Positions 1 through 10,263 of a DNA stretch of 64,000 nt are shown here, in pieces. The notes beneath the pieces are model-generated. The model was not told the DNA's origin. It saw only the letters and a program-made list of their open reading frames with translations, and did no database searches. How positions within the stretch are numbered: position 1 is the first letter of the stretch; every line of letters begins with the position of its first letter. The DNA comes from DATFDN01 sp035685165 (GTDB lineage: Bacteria; Pseudomonadota; Alphaproteobacteria; Acetobacterales; Acetobacteraceae): the NCBI GenBank assembly GCA_035685165.1, contig DASRBI010000008.1:486760-550759 (forward strand), read 5' to 3'. The position numbers were made by a program, and so were the translations under genes.

Positions 1-2
1 CC

Positions 3-773
3 ATCAACGCGAGTTTCGTGAACTTCACCAGCGCACCGACCAGTCCCAGCGATCCCTCGAACTGGGTGCTGAGTGGGGCCGCGGCATGGCCAGGCTATAC
101 GTTCGTCGATACGGCGCAGGCGGGGGTGCAGCCGATCAGCGCCAGCGATTTCACGATCGTCCAATACAATCCGTGGGTCGTGAACCAGTACACCAACCCG
201 GCGCCCGGAACGAACTATGCCGTCGGGCTTAACGGCTCCCATCATAGCCGCAATGTGATCAACCAGAATGCCGGCGGGGCCGACTTCGTGCTCAGCTACA
301 CGCCGACCGCCGGGTCGAACGATCCGACCACGGTGAACTTCCTGCAAGCCTACGTGCAAAGCGTCAATGGCGGCGCCTTCACGTCGGGAACCATCGATAC
401 ATGCTCCGCAGCGAGCCCCTATTACAACAAGTTCTGCGTCTCCGGCACCGACCACAACGGCAATTTCGGGGTGCCGCTCAACGCCAGCGGCAGCGAAGCC
501 TGGATGCTGGACATCCCCTACCGCTGCAGCATCTGGCCGGCCGGCGGCGCGAATGCCGGCTGCCCCGCTGCGGGATCGGTTCTCACCAGCGAGACGGAAT
601 ATTTCATCACTTTGATCGAATCCGATTCATCCAGCGGCGCCGTTCTCTATGGCGGCATCGAATGGGGCTACAACTTGGTCTTCGCGCCGCACAACGTGCC
701 GGAACCCTCCACCCTTCCGTTACTCGGACCGCCGCTCGCACTTCTCCTGCTGCGCCGTCGCCATCGGGCGTAA
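3..773 (+). CDS. PEP-CTERM sorting-domain protein, 5' end missing
   Basis: The frame is open from the first bases of the window, so the true start lies upstream and the first GTG (position 18) need not be used. The visible 257 residues are rich in Gly, Ser, Asn and Thr with few charges, as in exported surface or matrix proteins. The C-terminus has the three-part PEP-CTERM signal: VPEPST, then a hydrophobic stretch of about 14 residues (LPLLGPPLALLLL), then the basic tail RRRHRA. In this family the signal directs export and processing by an exosortase. Four Cys lie in the last half. No enzymatic domain is recognisable, and no exosortase gene is in the window. The identification rests on the C-terminal signal; the function of the body is unknown. 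Confidence 0.75.
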   Translation: MNASFVNFTSAPTSPSDPSNWVLSGAAAWPGYTFVDTAQAGVQPISASDFTIVQYNPWVVNQYTNPAPGTNYAVGLNGSHHSRNVINQNAGGADFVLSYTPTAGSNDPTTVNFLQAYVQSVNGGAFTSGTIDTCSAASPYYNKFCVSGTDHNGNFGVPLNASGSEAWMLDIPYRCSIWPAGGANAGCPAAGSVLTSETEYFITLIESDSSSGAVLYGGIEWGYNLVFAPHNVPEPSTLPLLGPPLALLLLRRRHRA

Positions 774-894
774 TCCGGCGCCGACCGGGCCCCCTGCCCG
801 CTTCGTTCATCCGAACCCGGACGCACCGCTTGCGTTCCGGTGGCGGATGAAACCTGCGCCGGGATGTTCCGGCGAGGAGAGGCTGCCCCAAACC

Positions 895-1956
895 TCAATT
901 CAGCCGCAAGTCGACAATATGCTTCGGATCGGGCTTTAGCTCGCCGCGTTCTACGCGCTTCACGATGTCGGTCAGCGCGGCGTTTGCCGGGGCCGATAGC
1001 CCCGCCCTCTCGGCCTGTTTCACCACATAGCCGTTCAGATACTCGATCTCGGTCCGCCGCCCCTTCATCATGTCCTGTCCCATCGACGGCCGGTGCTCGC
1101 CGCCGCCCTTGCGGACCTCGCTCAGCCGGCGATCGTCATAGGCGCGCGCCGCCTCGGGATCGCCCTCGCCCGCGCGCGCGATCACCTCGGGGTCCATGTG
1201 CAGGATCTCCTCCAGGGAATAACCCAGCGCCTGGCCGGTTCGGATCGCCTCCGAGCCGAGCCGCGCGGAGAAGCGGCGCAGCGCGTCGTTCGCTAGCACT
1301 TCGCGGCTGATGAGCCCGGTGCAGGCCGAAATCCCGTTGCCCATCGCGTTCGTCACCAGCTTCGACCAGCGTTCGCCCCAAAGATTCGTGGTCACCATCG
1401 CGCCATCGGCGGTATCGACCAGCCGGCACACCTCCTTGGCGCGGTCGGTGATCCGCCCATGCACCTCGCCCGTGCGATACACCACGTGTCCCTTGCCGCG
1501 GCTCTTGCCCGCCGCGCGGCGCACATGGCCCGGCTCGCACAAATCCACCGTAATCGAGCTCGCGATGCAGCCGAGCGTGCGACCCCAGCCGACCACCGAG
1601 GCGATGGTTTCCTCGTTCATGCAGTTCTGCAAGGAGACCACGAACCCGTTGGGACCGAGATACTGCGCGATCATGCGCGTGGCCCACTCGGTGTCATAGG
1701 ATTTCACGCACACGAAGGCGATATCGATCGGCCGCTCCTTCGCCAGCCCCTGCACGTCGGTCAGGTGCAGCGCCCGCACCTTTACGGTGAACTCCTCGCC
1801 GGTCAGGTGCGAGATGCGGAGCCCCTTTTCGCGCATCGCTTCGACATGAGCGGGCCACGGGTCGATGAAGATCACCTCCTCGCCCGCCTGCGCCATGTGC
1901 GCGCCGGTGTATCCACCGACGGCGCCCGTTCCCATGATGGCGATGCGTGGTTTCAT
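895..1956 (-). CDS. 2-dehydropantoate 2-reductase-like (ApbA/PanE family) oxidoreductase
   Basis: A 353-residue protein of the ketopantoate reductase family, which reduces 2-oxo acids with NADPH. The N-terminus has the Rossmann loop GTGAVGG (residues 9-15), followed by the long helical C-terminal half typical of ApbA/PanE. The ATG at 1956 is preferred over in-frame codons up to 2016 because it starts directly at the beta strand MKPRIAIMG. True PanE proteins are near 300 residues, so this is a longer paralogue, and many such proteins have unknown substrates. It lies downstream of the MaoC-like gene on the same strand (230-base gap) and may share its transcript. A pantothenate role is possible but not shown by the context. 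Confidence 0.75.
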   Translation of the reverse strand: MKPRIAIMGTGAVGGYTGAHMAQAGEEVIFIDPWPAHVEAMREKGLRISHLTGEEFTVKVRALHLTDVQGLAKERPIDIAFVCVKSYDTEWATRMIAQYLGPNGFVVSLQNCMNEETIASVVGWGRTLGCIASSITVDLCEPGHVRRAAGKSRGKGHVVYRTGEVHGRITDRAKEVCRLVDTADGAMVTTNLWGERWSKLVTNAMGNGISACTGLISREVLANDALRRFSARLGSEAIRTGQALGYSLEEILHMDPEVIARAGEGDPEAARAYDDRRLSEVRKGGGEHRPSMGQDMMKGRRTEIEYLNGYVVKQAERAGLSAPANAALTDIVKRVERGELKPDPKHIVDLRLN

Positions 1957-2186
1957 CGTCGCTTCCCCCGTGCTCTGTGCGCGGGACATGAAGCGGCGCG
2001 CCTTCCCGCGGGTCAAGCCATGGGCGCGGGGCTCAGTTCTCCGCGACGGCCTTCGGCGGCAACGGCTGGTGCCGTGCCGGGTAGAGGCGCACCTCGTCCT
2101 GCGTGCTGCGGATCAAGACGACGATCAGCGCCAGCGCCGCCACCTGGCTTTGGCGCTGCCGTCCCGCCGAGGTTTGACGAGGGGCG

Positions 2187-2981
2187 TCAGCCGAGCTGGC
2201 GCGGGCGGTAGATCGCGACATGATGAATACGGGCGACCGGGCGGGCGCCGTTCGCGAACGTGAGCACGTCGAGCTCCACGAAGCGATGGCCCTTGCGTTC
2301 GTAATTGGCCGTGACGCTCGCCCACGCGCCGATCTCGTCGCCGACGCGCGCGAGGCCGAGATGGCGCACAGTGCTGCCGACGTGCATCCATGGCCCCAGC
2401 ACGACATTGTGCCCGAGCACCCAGTTGCCGGTGCGGAGAATCATGCCCGGGTGCGCCAGACCCTCGGTTGCATACAGCGGGTCGGTCTCGCGCACGTCGC
2501 CTAGATAATCGTCGTTGAAGCCGGCCGTGAGCGCCAACGGCCGCATGGCAAGCAGGGTGCCCACCGCAAGCGAAGCCTCGCCGGCCGGTGGCCGCGCCTC
2601 TGGCGCGGGTGGCGGTGGCGGTTCGCCCATCGGTAGCGCCGCCTCGGCGGCATCTGGCAGCGATGCGAGTCCGGTCGCGCAGGTGAGCCCGCCGCTCTGC
2701 ACCTTCAGCTCCAGCCCGTTCCCCTGCGGGAACGCCGTCACCACCACCTCGTTGCCGTCATAGACGGGCTTCGCCAGCCGGATCTCCGCCATCCCGCGTT
2801 CTAGCCACTCGCGGCCCCATGCCTCCACCGCCGGATGGATCATGTAGGCGTACACATCCACGCCCGGAACCAGCCCGCCGGTGAAGCCGAAGCGTTTGGC
2901 CACGGCGTCGTCGTGGATCTTGTTCTCGCTTTCCTTGGCCGTATTGTAGGCCAGCACGCGATAGAGGGCGCCCATGCTCAT
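2187..2981 (-). CDS. MaoC-like hot-dog fold dehydratase/hydratase
   Basis: A 264-residue protein with a double hot-dog layout of the MaoC/FAS1-dehydratase type. The N-terminal half carries an HDD segment (KIHDDAVAKRFGF) followed by GGLVPGVDVYAYM, the hydratase-like helix region; the C-terminal half repeats the fold (HPGMILRTGNWVLG, then a beta-rich tail). Family members add water to, or dehydrate, acyl-CoA-type substrates. A proline-rich linker (GEPPPPPAPEARPP) joins the halves. Its start overlaps the stop of the upstream Lrp-like gene by four bases (ATGA), so the two are translationally coupled. The substrate cannot be read from the sequence. Confidence 0.7.
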   Translation of the reverse strand: MSMGALYRVLAYNTAKESENKIHDDAVAKRFGFTGGLVPGVDVYAYMIHPAVEAWGREWLERGMAEIRLAKPVYDGNEVVVTAFPQGNGLELKVQSGGLTCATGLASLPDAAEAALPMGEPPPPPAPEARPPAGEASLAVGTLLAMRPLALTAGFNDDYLGDVRETDPLYATEGLAHPGMILRTGNWVLGHNVVLGPWMHVGSTVRHLGLARVGDEIGAWASVTANYERKGHRFVELDVLTFANGARPVARIHHVAIYRPRQLG

Positions 2982-3232
2982 CTGCCTCCGGCGGTGAACG
3001 CATTGAACGTGATCAGCGTGTAAGTATCCTTCACGCCGGGGATCTTCTGCAGCCGCTCGGTCACGAACAGACCGATGTCCTGCTCGGGCGCGAGATAGAA
3101 CTTGCCCAAGAGATCGTACTGACCGGAGGTGGAGTAGACTTCCGACATCTCTTCGATCTCGTCAGCGGCCTGCTGGGCCACGCGGTAGGACATGCCCATC
3201 TCGCACTTGATCATCACGAAGATCGCCCGCAT
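2978..3232 (-). CDS. Stand-alone Lrp/AsnC ligand-binding (RAM) domain protein
   Basis: An 84-residue protein that matches only the C-terminal effector-binding domain of Lrp/AsnC regulators: a beta-alpha-beta-beta-alpha-beta ferredoxin-like fold, with VYSTSGQYDLLGKFYL in the middle and a closing strand TYTLITFNAF. The N-terminal helix-turn-helix of full regulators is absent, so it cannot bind DNA by that means. Such small proteins form ligand-binding rings and are often encoded beside metabolic enzymes. The ATG at 3232 was chosen; ORF start codons 36 bases further upstream add a non-conserved tail. It is the first gene of a minus-strand unit with the MaoC-like gene, divergent from the ThDP enzyme. 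Confidence 0.75.
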   Translation of the reverse strand: MRAIFVMIKCEMGMSYRVAQQAADEIEEMSEVYSTSGQYDLLGKFYLAPEQDIGLFVTERLQKIPGVKDTYTLITFNAFTAGGR

Positions 3233-3308
3233 CGCCCCGCTCCGGCTCACTGCTCGCGTCATAATCAAAGCAGGAATTGCCGCCCCTGTCTGCCCGCAGG
3301 CTCAGGAC

Positions 3309-3336
3309 GTGACATATTGGCTGTCGTATCTATACG
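3309..3336 (+). promoter_or_regulatory. Candidate sigma-70 promoter of the ThDP-enzyme gene
   Basis: A -35-like GTGACA (3309-3314) and a -10-like TATACG (3331-3336) are separated by 16 bases in the 135-base divergent gap between the Lrp-like gene and the ThDP enzyme. The start codon lies 32 bases after the -10 box. The match is by eye and moderate. Confidence 0.4.
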
Positions 3337-3367
3337 TAGCCAGCACAAAGGGGCCAAGGAGGCCGGG

Positions 3368-5101
3368 ATGGCGGAGACGCGGGCGCGGAAGGCGCGGGGC
3401 AGCGGACGCATGGGCGGACGGATTCTTGCCGACGCGCTGGTGGCCCAAGGGATCGACCATGTGTTCTCGGTTCCGGGCGAAAGCTTCCTCGCGGTGCTCG
3501 ACGGGTTCCACGACGTGCGCCAGCGCCTCAAGCTCGTCACCTGCCGTTTCGAGGCGGGGGCGACGAACATGGCAGAGGCGTTCGGCAAGCTGCGCGGCCG
3601 GCCGGCCGCTGCCTTCGTCACCCGCGGCCCTGGCGCCTGCCACGGCGCCATCGGCGTGCACACGGCGATGCAGGACAGCACGCCGCTTCTTCTCTTCGTT
3701 GGCCAGATCCCGCTGGAACATGCGGGGCGCGAGGCGTTCCAAGAGATCGACTACCGCCGGATGTTCGGCTCCTTATGCAAATGGGTGGTGCAGATTGACC
3801 AGGCGCACCGCATCCCGGAGATCGTCGCCCACGCGGTGGATGTCGCCACGTCAGGGCGCCCCGGCCCGGTAGTGGTCGCGCTCTCGGAGGAGATGCAGCG
3901 CGACCTGGCCGAGGTCGCGGATATCCCGCGCGCGCCGGTCGTGCCCGCTTACCCCGCGCCGGCCGCGATCGAGCAGATGATGTCGATGCTCGCCCGCGCG
4001 CGCCGCCCGCTCGCCGTGGTCGGCGGTTCCTGCTGGAACGAGGCCGGGCGGCGCGCGCTCCGCGACTTCCTGCACGGCCACGACATCCCCGTCGCGGTCG
4101 GCTTCCGCCGGCAGGCGGTGTACGACAATTCGCTCGAAACGTTCGTGGGCGACCTCGGCGTCGGCGCCGATCCGGCGCTGCTCGCGCGCGTCAAGGACGC
4201 CGACCTGATCCTCGCCATCGGCTCGCGCCTCGGCGATGCGGTGAGCCAGGGCTACACGCTGTTTCAGGCGACCGGCGGCACGCCGATCATCCAGGTGCAC
4301 CCCGACCCCGCCGAGATCGGCCGCGTGTTCCGCCCCGCGCTCGGCATCGTCGCCGACCTCAACGAATTCGCCCAAGCCGCCGCCGCCTCCGAGCCGGTCT
4401 ATGCCTCATGGGACGGCTGGCGCGGCCAGTTGCGCGCCCTGCGCGAGGCGGGGCGCGAGCCGCCGGACTATCCCGGTCCGCTCAATCTCGGACAGGTGAT
4501 GCGGAGCCTGGAGGAGCTTTTGGCGCGCGATGCGATCGTCACCACGGATGCCGGCAATTTCGCCGGCTGGGCGACGCGCTTCATCAACTTCCGCGAACAC
4601 CAGCGTTACATCGGACCGACCAGCGGTGCTATGGGCTACAGCGTGCCGGCTGCGATCGGCGCCAAGATCGCCTTCCCTGAGCGGATGGTGGTTTCGCTCG
4701 TCGGCGACGGCGGTTTCCTGATGACGGGGCAGGAGATCGCGACCGCCTTTCATCACGGCGTGGCGCCAATCGTGCTCGTGTTCAACAACGCGATGTACGG
4801 CACGATCCGGATGCACCAGGAGCGCGATTTTCCCGGCCGTGTCTCCGGCACCGCGCTCACCAACCCCGACTTCGTCCGCTTCATCGAAGCCTTCGGCGGT
4901 CACGGTGAAACCGTGCGCGCGACGGCGGCGTTCGCCCCCGCGTTCCGCCGCGCCGCGGCGAGCGGCAAACCCGCGGTGATCGAGCTCAGGGTCAACCCCG
5001 ACCAGATCACCACGCGCACGACGATCACCGCGCTACGGGCGAGGAAGCCCACCATCCCCGCCGCAGCGCCACTCGCCCGGGCGAAGTCTCGCAGGCGATG
5101 A
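3368..5101 (+). CDS. Thiamine-diphosphate-dependent enzyme, acetolactate synthase-like
   Basis: A 577-residue protein with the three-domain layout of the acetolactate synthase/benzoylformate decarboxylase family. The N-terminal pyrimidine-binding domain carries the putative cofactor-activating Glu62 in CRFEAGATNMAEAFG. A central Rossmann-like domain follows. The C-terminal domain has the ThDP/Mg motif beginning GDGGFLMTG and ending with FNN about 30 residues later. The family carboligates or decarboxylates 2-oxo acids. The ATG at 3368 is preceded by AAGGAGG five bases away, so earlier in-frame codons (3317) are rejected. The neighbouring oxoacid reductase and hydratase suggest one acid-metabolising locus, but no small regulatory subunit (IlvN) is present and biosynthetic acetolactate synthase is unlikely. 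Confidence 0.85.
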   Translation: MAETRARKARGSGRMGGRILADALVAQGIDHVFSVPGESFLAVLDGFHDVRQRLKLVTCRFEAGATNMAEAFGKLRGRPAAAFVTRGPGACHGAIGVHTAMQDSTPLLLFVGQIPLEHAGREAFQEIDYRRMFGSLCKWVVQIDQAHRIPEIVAHAVDVATSGRPGPVVVALSEEMQRDLAEVADIPRAPVVPAYPAPAAIEQMMSMLARARRPLAVVGGSCWNEAGRRALRDFLHGHDIPVAVGFRRQAVYDNSLETFVGDLGVGADPALLARVKDADLILAIGSRLGDAVSQGYTLFQATGGTPIIQVHPDPAEIGRVFRPALGIVADLNEFAQAAAASEPVYASWDGWRGQLRALREAGREPPDYPGPLNLGQVMRSLEELLARDAIVTTDAGNFAGWATRFINFREHQRYIGPTSGAMGYSVPAAIGAKIAFPERMVVSLVGDGGFLMTGQEIATAFHHGVAPIVLVFNNAMYGTIRMHQERDFPGRVSGTALTNPDFVRFIEAFGGHGETVRATAAFAPAFRRAAASGKPAVIELRVNPDQITTRTTITALRARKPTIPAAAPLARAKSRRR

Positions 5102-5878
5102 AGTCTAGCTGTGAATGGCCCATGGCTTCGGTCGAAGACACTGGTAGCGATTCGTTCGGAGCTGCGCCGGCCGAAAGCGCCGTTGATACTGGGTCGCCGG
5201 AAAATTCGGCCGGCTGAGGCGTCATTCGGACGCAGTTTCCGTGTCCAGGTTGTGCAGAGACGGTTATCACCTGGCAGTGCCCGCCTTTGAGGCAGGTCAG
5301 GCGGCTGACTTGAGATCTTGTCCCACCGCGTGCGGTAGGAGCGGCACCTCCGCGCCGTCCCTCAGCGCAGCCAGTTTGGGCACGCGCGGACGGAGCCGCT
5401 CGGCGCCGCTGCGCCTTTGCGTCGATGCCGGATCGTGTTCGCACGGCCGCGGAGCGTCGCCCTGCACCAACCCGATCCTGGGCGGAATCTGCATGCTCAG
5501 GTCCAGGATGGCCTCGTCCTCCGTTGAGACAACACATTGTAGATTCGGTCCCTTGTGGCCGCTGGCATAGTGGCCATGGGCATGAAGCTAGCTTGCCGAG
5601 TCTCGAGTACCGCAGGTCAGCCACGACCTGCCGGCACTCCAGCGGCGGCAGTCGTCCCTGGACAAGCCCGCCGTCCCGGGTCATACCCGGCTAGCTTCCC
5701 CGGACCTTTCTGCTTCGGGCCGAGACCGCGCTGGCCGACATCCCGGCGCTGGCCCCGACCGAAGGGACGGCCCTCGCCCCCGAGAAGGGGACGGAATCCG
5801 CCTAACGGCGGGGAAGCCGCGCAGGGGCGGCCAATCGCCAACCCACGCTGATCTGCCCAAAAAGAAGGAGAACTCCCG
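5102..5878. other. Gene-poor gap upstream of rpsO, possible element remnant
   Basis: 777 bases without a convincing gene. The open frames on both strands lack codon structure and recognisable domains. On the minus strand one frame reads about 60 residues to a stop near 5299 with a protein-like end (VPKLAALRDGAEVPLLPH), and an adjacent frame also looks residually coding, which may indicate a decayed insertion element; I could not name a family. An inverted repeat CCGGGT/ACCCGG (5676-5681 and 5685-5690, loop CAT) lies near the rpsO side. The last 180 bases are presumably the rpsO leader. truB, the usual neighbour of rpsO, is not here. Confidence 0.4.
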
Positions 5879-6148
5879 ATGTCGATTACGGCCGAGCGCC
5901 GCACGGCGCTGATTTCCGACTACGCGCGGAAGCCGGGCGATACCGGCAGCGCCGAAGTCCAAGTGGCAATCCTTTCGGAGCGTATCGGCAACCTGACCGA
6001 GCACCTTAAGACCCACGCCAAGGACTTCCACAGCCGCCGCGGCCTGCTGATGCTGGTCGGCCGCCGGCGCCGCCTGCTCGATTACCTGAAGAACAAGGAC
6101 AAGGGCCGTTACGAGTCCCTGATCGAGCGTCTGAACCTCCGCCGCTGA
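5879..6148 (+). CDS. rpsO: 30S ribosomal protein S15
   Basis: An 89-residue protein, exactly the usual S15 length, starting MSITAERRTALI and containing the conserved GDTGSAEVQVAILSERI, the HxKDFHSRRGL segment and the end DYLKNKDKGRYESLIERL. S15 binds 16S rRNA at a three-way junction early in 30S assembly. A good ribosome-binding site (GAAGGAG) lies nine bases before the ATG. pnp follows 305 bases downstream in the widely conserved rpsO-pnp order. S15 represses its own translation in several bacteria; whether the leader here folds for that cannot be judged by eye. Confidence 0.98.
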   Translation: MSITAERRTALISDYARKPGDTGSAEVQVAILSERIGNLTEHLKTHAKDFHSRRGLLMLVGRRRRLLDYLKNKDKGRYESLIERLNLRR

Positions 6149-6184
6149 ATCGCGGCGGACAACCTCACTTCCCGCCGCCGCGAT
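6149..6184 (+). terminator. Hairpin directly after rpsO
   Basis: ATCGCGGCGG (6149-6158) pairs perfectly with CCGCCGCGAT (6175-6184) across a 16-base loop, starting at the first base after the rpsO stop. There is no T-run, so it is either a weak or Rho-assisted terminator or a processing signal. In E. coli the rpsO-pnp spacer carries a terminator and an RNase III site, which makes either role plausible. Confidence 0.5.
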
Positions 6185-6453
6185 CCCATATCGGGGCGGT
6201 CGGGAGCCGACCCCTAGCGCCATGGTGGCGTGAGGGCACCGGGGCCACAGGCCTCAAACGTCGCGTCACGCGGCGGACCATGCACCGCCTGTCCGGAGCC
6301 CGCCCGGGAGCCGCGACGGCGTTTCCGGCCACACGGCCCGCGGCCTGCGCTCGTCGCAGCCCGCGCCCCCTGTGACCCGAGGCGCCGTCTCCCATGGGAG
6401 CCGGGGCTGATCGGGAGTTGTCCGCCGATGCCGCGCGCATCGAAGGACGACGC

Positions 6454-8685
<2,232 letters not shown>

Positions 8686-8710
8686 CGCGGCAACGACTCC
8701 CCGCCATGCC

Positions 8711-8776
8711 CCTCCCCCGCGCAGGCGGGGGCAGCGGGCATCCGCGAGCCGTGCGTGGATCCCCGCTTGCGCGGGA
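8711..8776. repeat. Pair of extragenic palindromes after pnp
   Basis: CCCCCGC (8714-8720) and GCGGGGG (8725-8731) pair perfectly around GCAG. A second hairpin, CCCGC (8762-8766)/GCGGG (8771-8775), lies about 30 bases on within GATCCCCGCTTGCGCGGG, a sequence style common for alphaproteobacterial REP units. They fill the 139-base gap after pnp and may act as its 3' end, but no T-run follows. Confidence 0.6.
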
Positions 8777-8824
8777 ATGGCGGGATGGGGCTAGTTGGGC
8801 GGGAAGCAGATAAAGCCGGCTGCG

Positions 8825-10237
8825 ATGAAACCAATCAACGCGATCCTAATGGGCGGGCGGGAAATCCTGCCGCTGGTCGAAGGCGGCAAGGGCGTTGCCA
8901 TCTCCAACGGCATCACGTCGGGCCACTGGGCCGCGGCGGGCGGCATCGGCACGTTCAGCGCCGTCAACGCCGACAGCTATGACGAGCAGGGCCGCGTCAT
9001 CCCGCAAATCTATCACGGCAAGACGCGCCGCGAGCGGCACGAGGAGCTGATCGCGTACGCGATCCGCGGTGCCGTGACGCAGGCGCGCCGCGCCTACGAG
9101 ATCGCCGGCGGCAAGGGGCGCATCCACGCCAACATCCTGTGGGAAATGGCCGGCGCCGAGCGCGTCATCACCGGCGCGCTGGAACAAGCCAAGGGCTTGA
9201 TCCAGGGCATCACCTGCGGCGCCGGGATGCCGTACCGCCTGTCCGACATCGCTGCCCGTTTCGGCGTGCACTACTATCCGATCGTCTCCTCGGCACGCGC
9301 CTTCAACGCCCTCTGGCGCCGCGCCTATCACAAGGCGGCCGAGTGGCTCGGCGGCGTGGTATACGAGGACCCGTGGCTCGCCGGCGGCCATAACGGGCTT
9401 TCCAACAGCGAGGATCCCGAGAAGCCGGAAGACCCGTTCCCGCGCGTACTCGCGCTCCGCAAGGTCATGCGCGAGGTGGGGCTCGCCGAGACGCCGATCA
9501 TCATGGCTGGCGGCGTCTGGTGGCTGGAGGAATGGGAGGACTGGATCGACAATCCCGATCTCGGCCCGATGGCTTTCCAGTTCGGCACCCGTCCGCTGCT
9601 GACGGTGGAAAGCCCGATCGGCGATGCGTGGAAGCGTCGCCTGCCCACGCTGCAGGAAGGCGACGTGTTCCTCAATCGCTTCAGCCCGACGGGGTTTTAT
9701 TCGAGCGCGGTCAACAACAGCTTCATCAAGGAGCTGCGCGGCCGCAGCGAGCGGCAGGTCGCCTATGTGACCGAGCCCGTAGGCGAGCACGTCGCCGAAT
9801 ACGGCGTCGGTCCGCGCAAGCGCCGCGTCTATCTGACTCATCCCGATCTCGGCCGGGTGCGCGGCTGGGAGGCGCAGGGCTTCACCGAGGCACTGCGGAC
9901 ACCGGATTCGACGCTGATCTTCGTCACGCCCGAGAAGGCGCGCGAGATCCAGGCCGACCAGGTGGCCTGCATGGGCTGCCTCAGCCAGTGCCGGTTCTCC
10001 AACTGGAGCCAGCATCCGCCGGACTTTTCCACCGACAAGCGCCCCGATCCGCGCAGCTACTGCATCCAGAAAACGCTCCAGGCCGCCGCCCATCGCTCCG
10101 ACGACGCCGACGTGCTAGAGCACAATCTGATGTTCAGCGGCCACAACGCCTTCCGCTTCGGGCACGATCCGTTCTATTCCAACGGCTTCATCCCGACGGT
10201 GAAGCAGCTCTTCGAGCGCATCCTGACCGGGCGCTGA
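8825..10237 (+). CDS. Nitronate monooxygenase-like flavin oxidoreductase with Cys motif
   Basis: A 470-residue TIM-barrel flavoprotein of the nitronate monooxygenase (2-nitropropane dioxygenase) group. The phosphate-binding part is suggested by ITCGAGMPYR and by the strand AETPIIMAGGVW. Typical members are 310-370 residues. This one has an extra C-terminal region with CMGCLSQC (Cys-x2-Cys-x3-Cys) and a further Cys in RSYCIQK, suggesting a metal or Fe-S site that simple nitronate monooxygenases lack. The ATG at 8825 was chosen; an earlier in-frame codon at 8795 adds ten residues without support. The metY-like gene follows 26 bases downstream, so the pair is probably one operon. The substrate is unknown. 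Confidence 0.7.
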   Translation: MKPINAILMGGREILPLVEGGKGVAISNGITSGHWAAAGGIGTFSAVNADSYDEQGRVIPQIYHGKTRRERHEELIAYAIRGAVTQARRAYEIAGGKGRIHANILWEMAGAERVITGALEQAKGLIQGITCGAGMPYRLSDIAARFGVHYYPIVSSARAFNALWRRAYHKAAEWLGGVVYEDPWLAGGHNGLSNSEDPEKPEDPFPRVLALRKVMREVGLAETPIIMAGGVWWLEEWEDWIDNPDLGPMAFQFGTRPLLTVESPIGDAWKRRLPTLQEGDVFLNRFSPTGFYSSAVNNSFIKELRGRSERQVAYVTEPVGEHVAEYGVGPRKRRVYLTHPDLGRVRGWEAQGFTEALRTPDSTLIFVTPEKAREIQADQVACMGCLSQCRFSNWSQHPPDFSTDKRPDPRSYCIQKTLQAAAHRSDDADVLEHNLMFSGHNAFRFGHDPFYSNGFIPTVKQLFERILTGR

Positions 10238-10263
10238 CGGACGAAATCAGGGGGGAGACAAAA

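Noticed and set aside
2033..2143. A possible 36-residue minus-strand peptide with a hydrophobic start (VAALALIVVLI)
   Set aside because: Only a GTG start with no clear ribosome-binding site, in a 230-base gap; could be chance.
3368..5101. Biosynthetic acetolactate synthase (ilvB)
   Set aside because: No ilvN or ilvC neighbour and the active-site segment CRFEAGATN differs from the RHEQGAAH-type motif.
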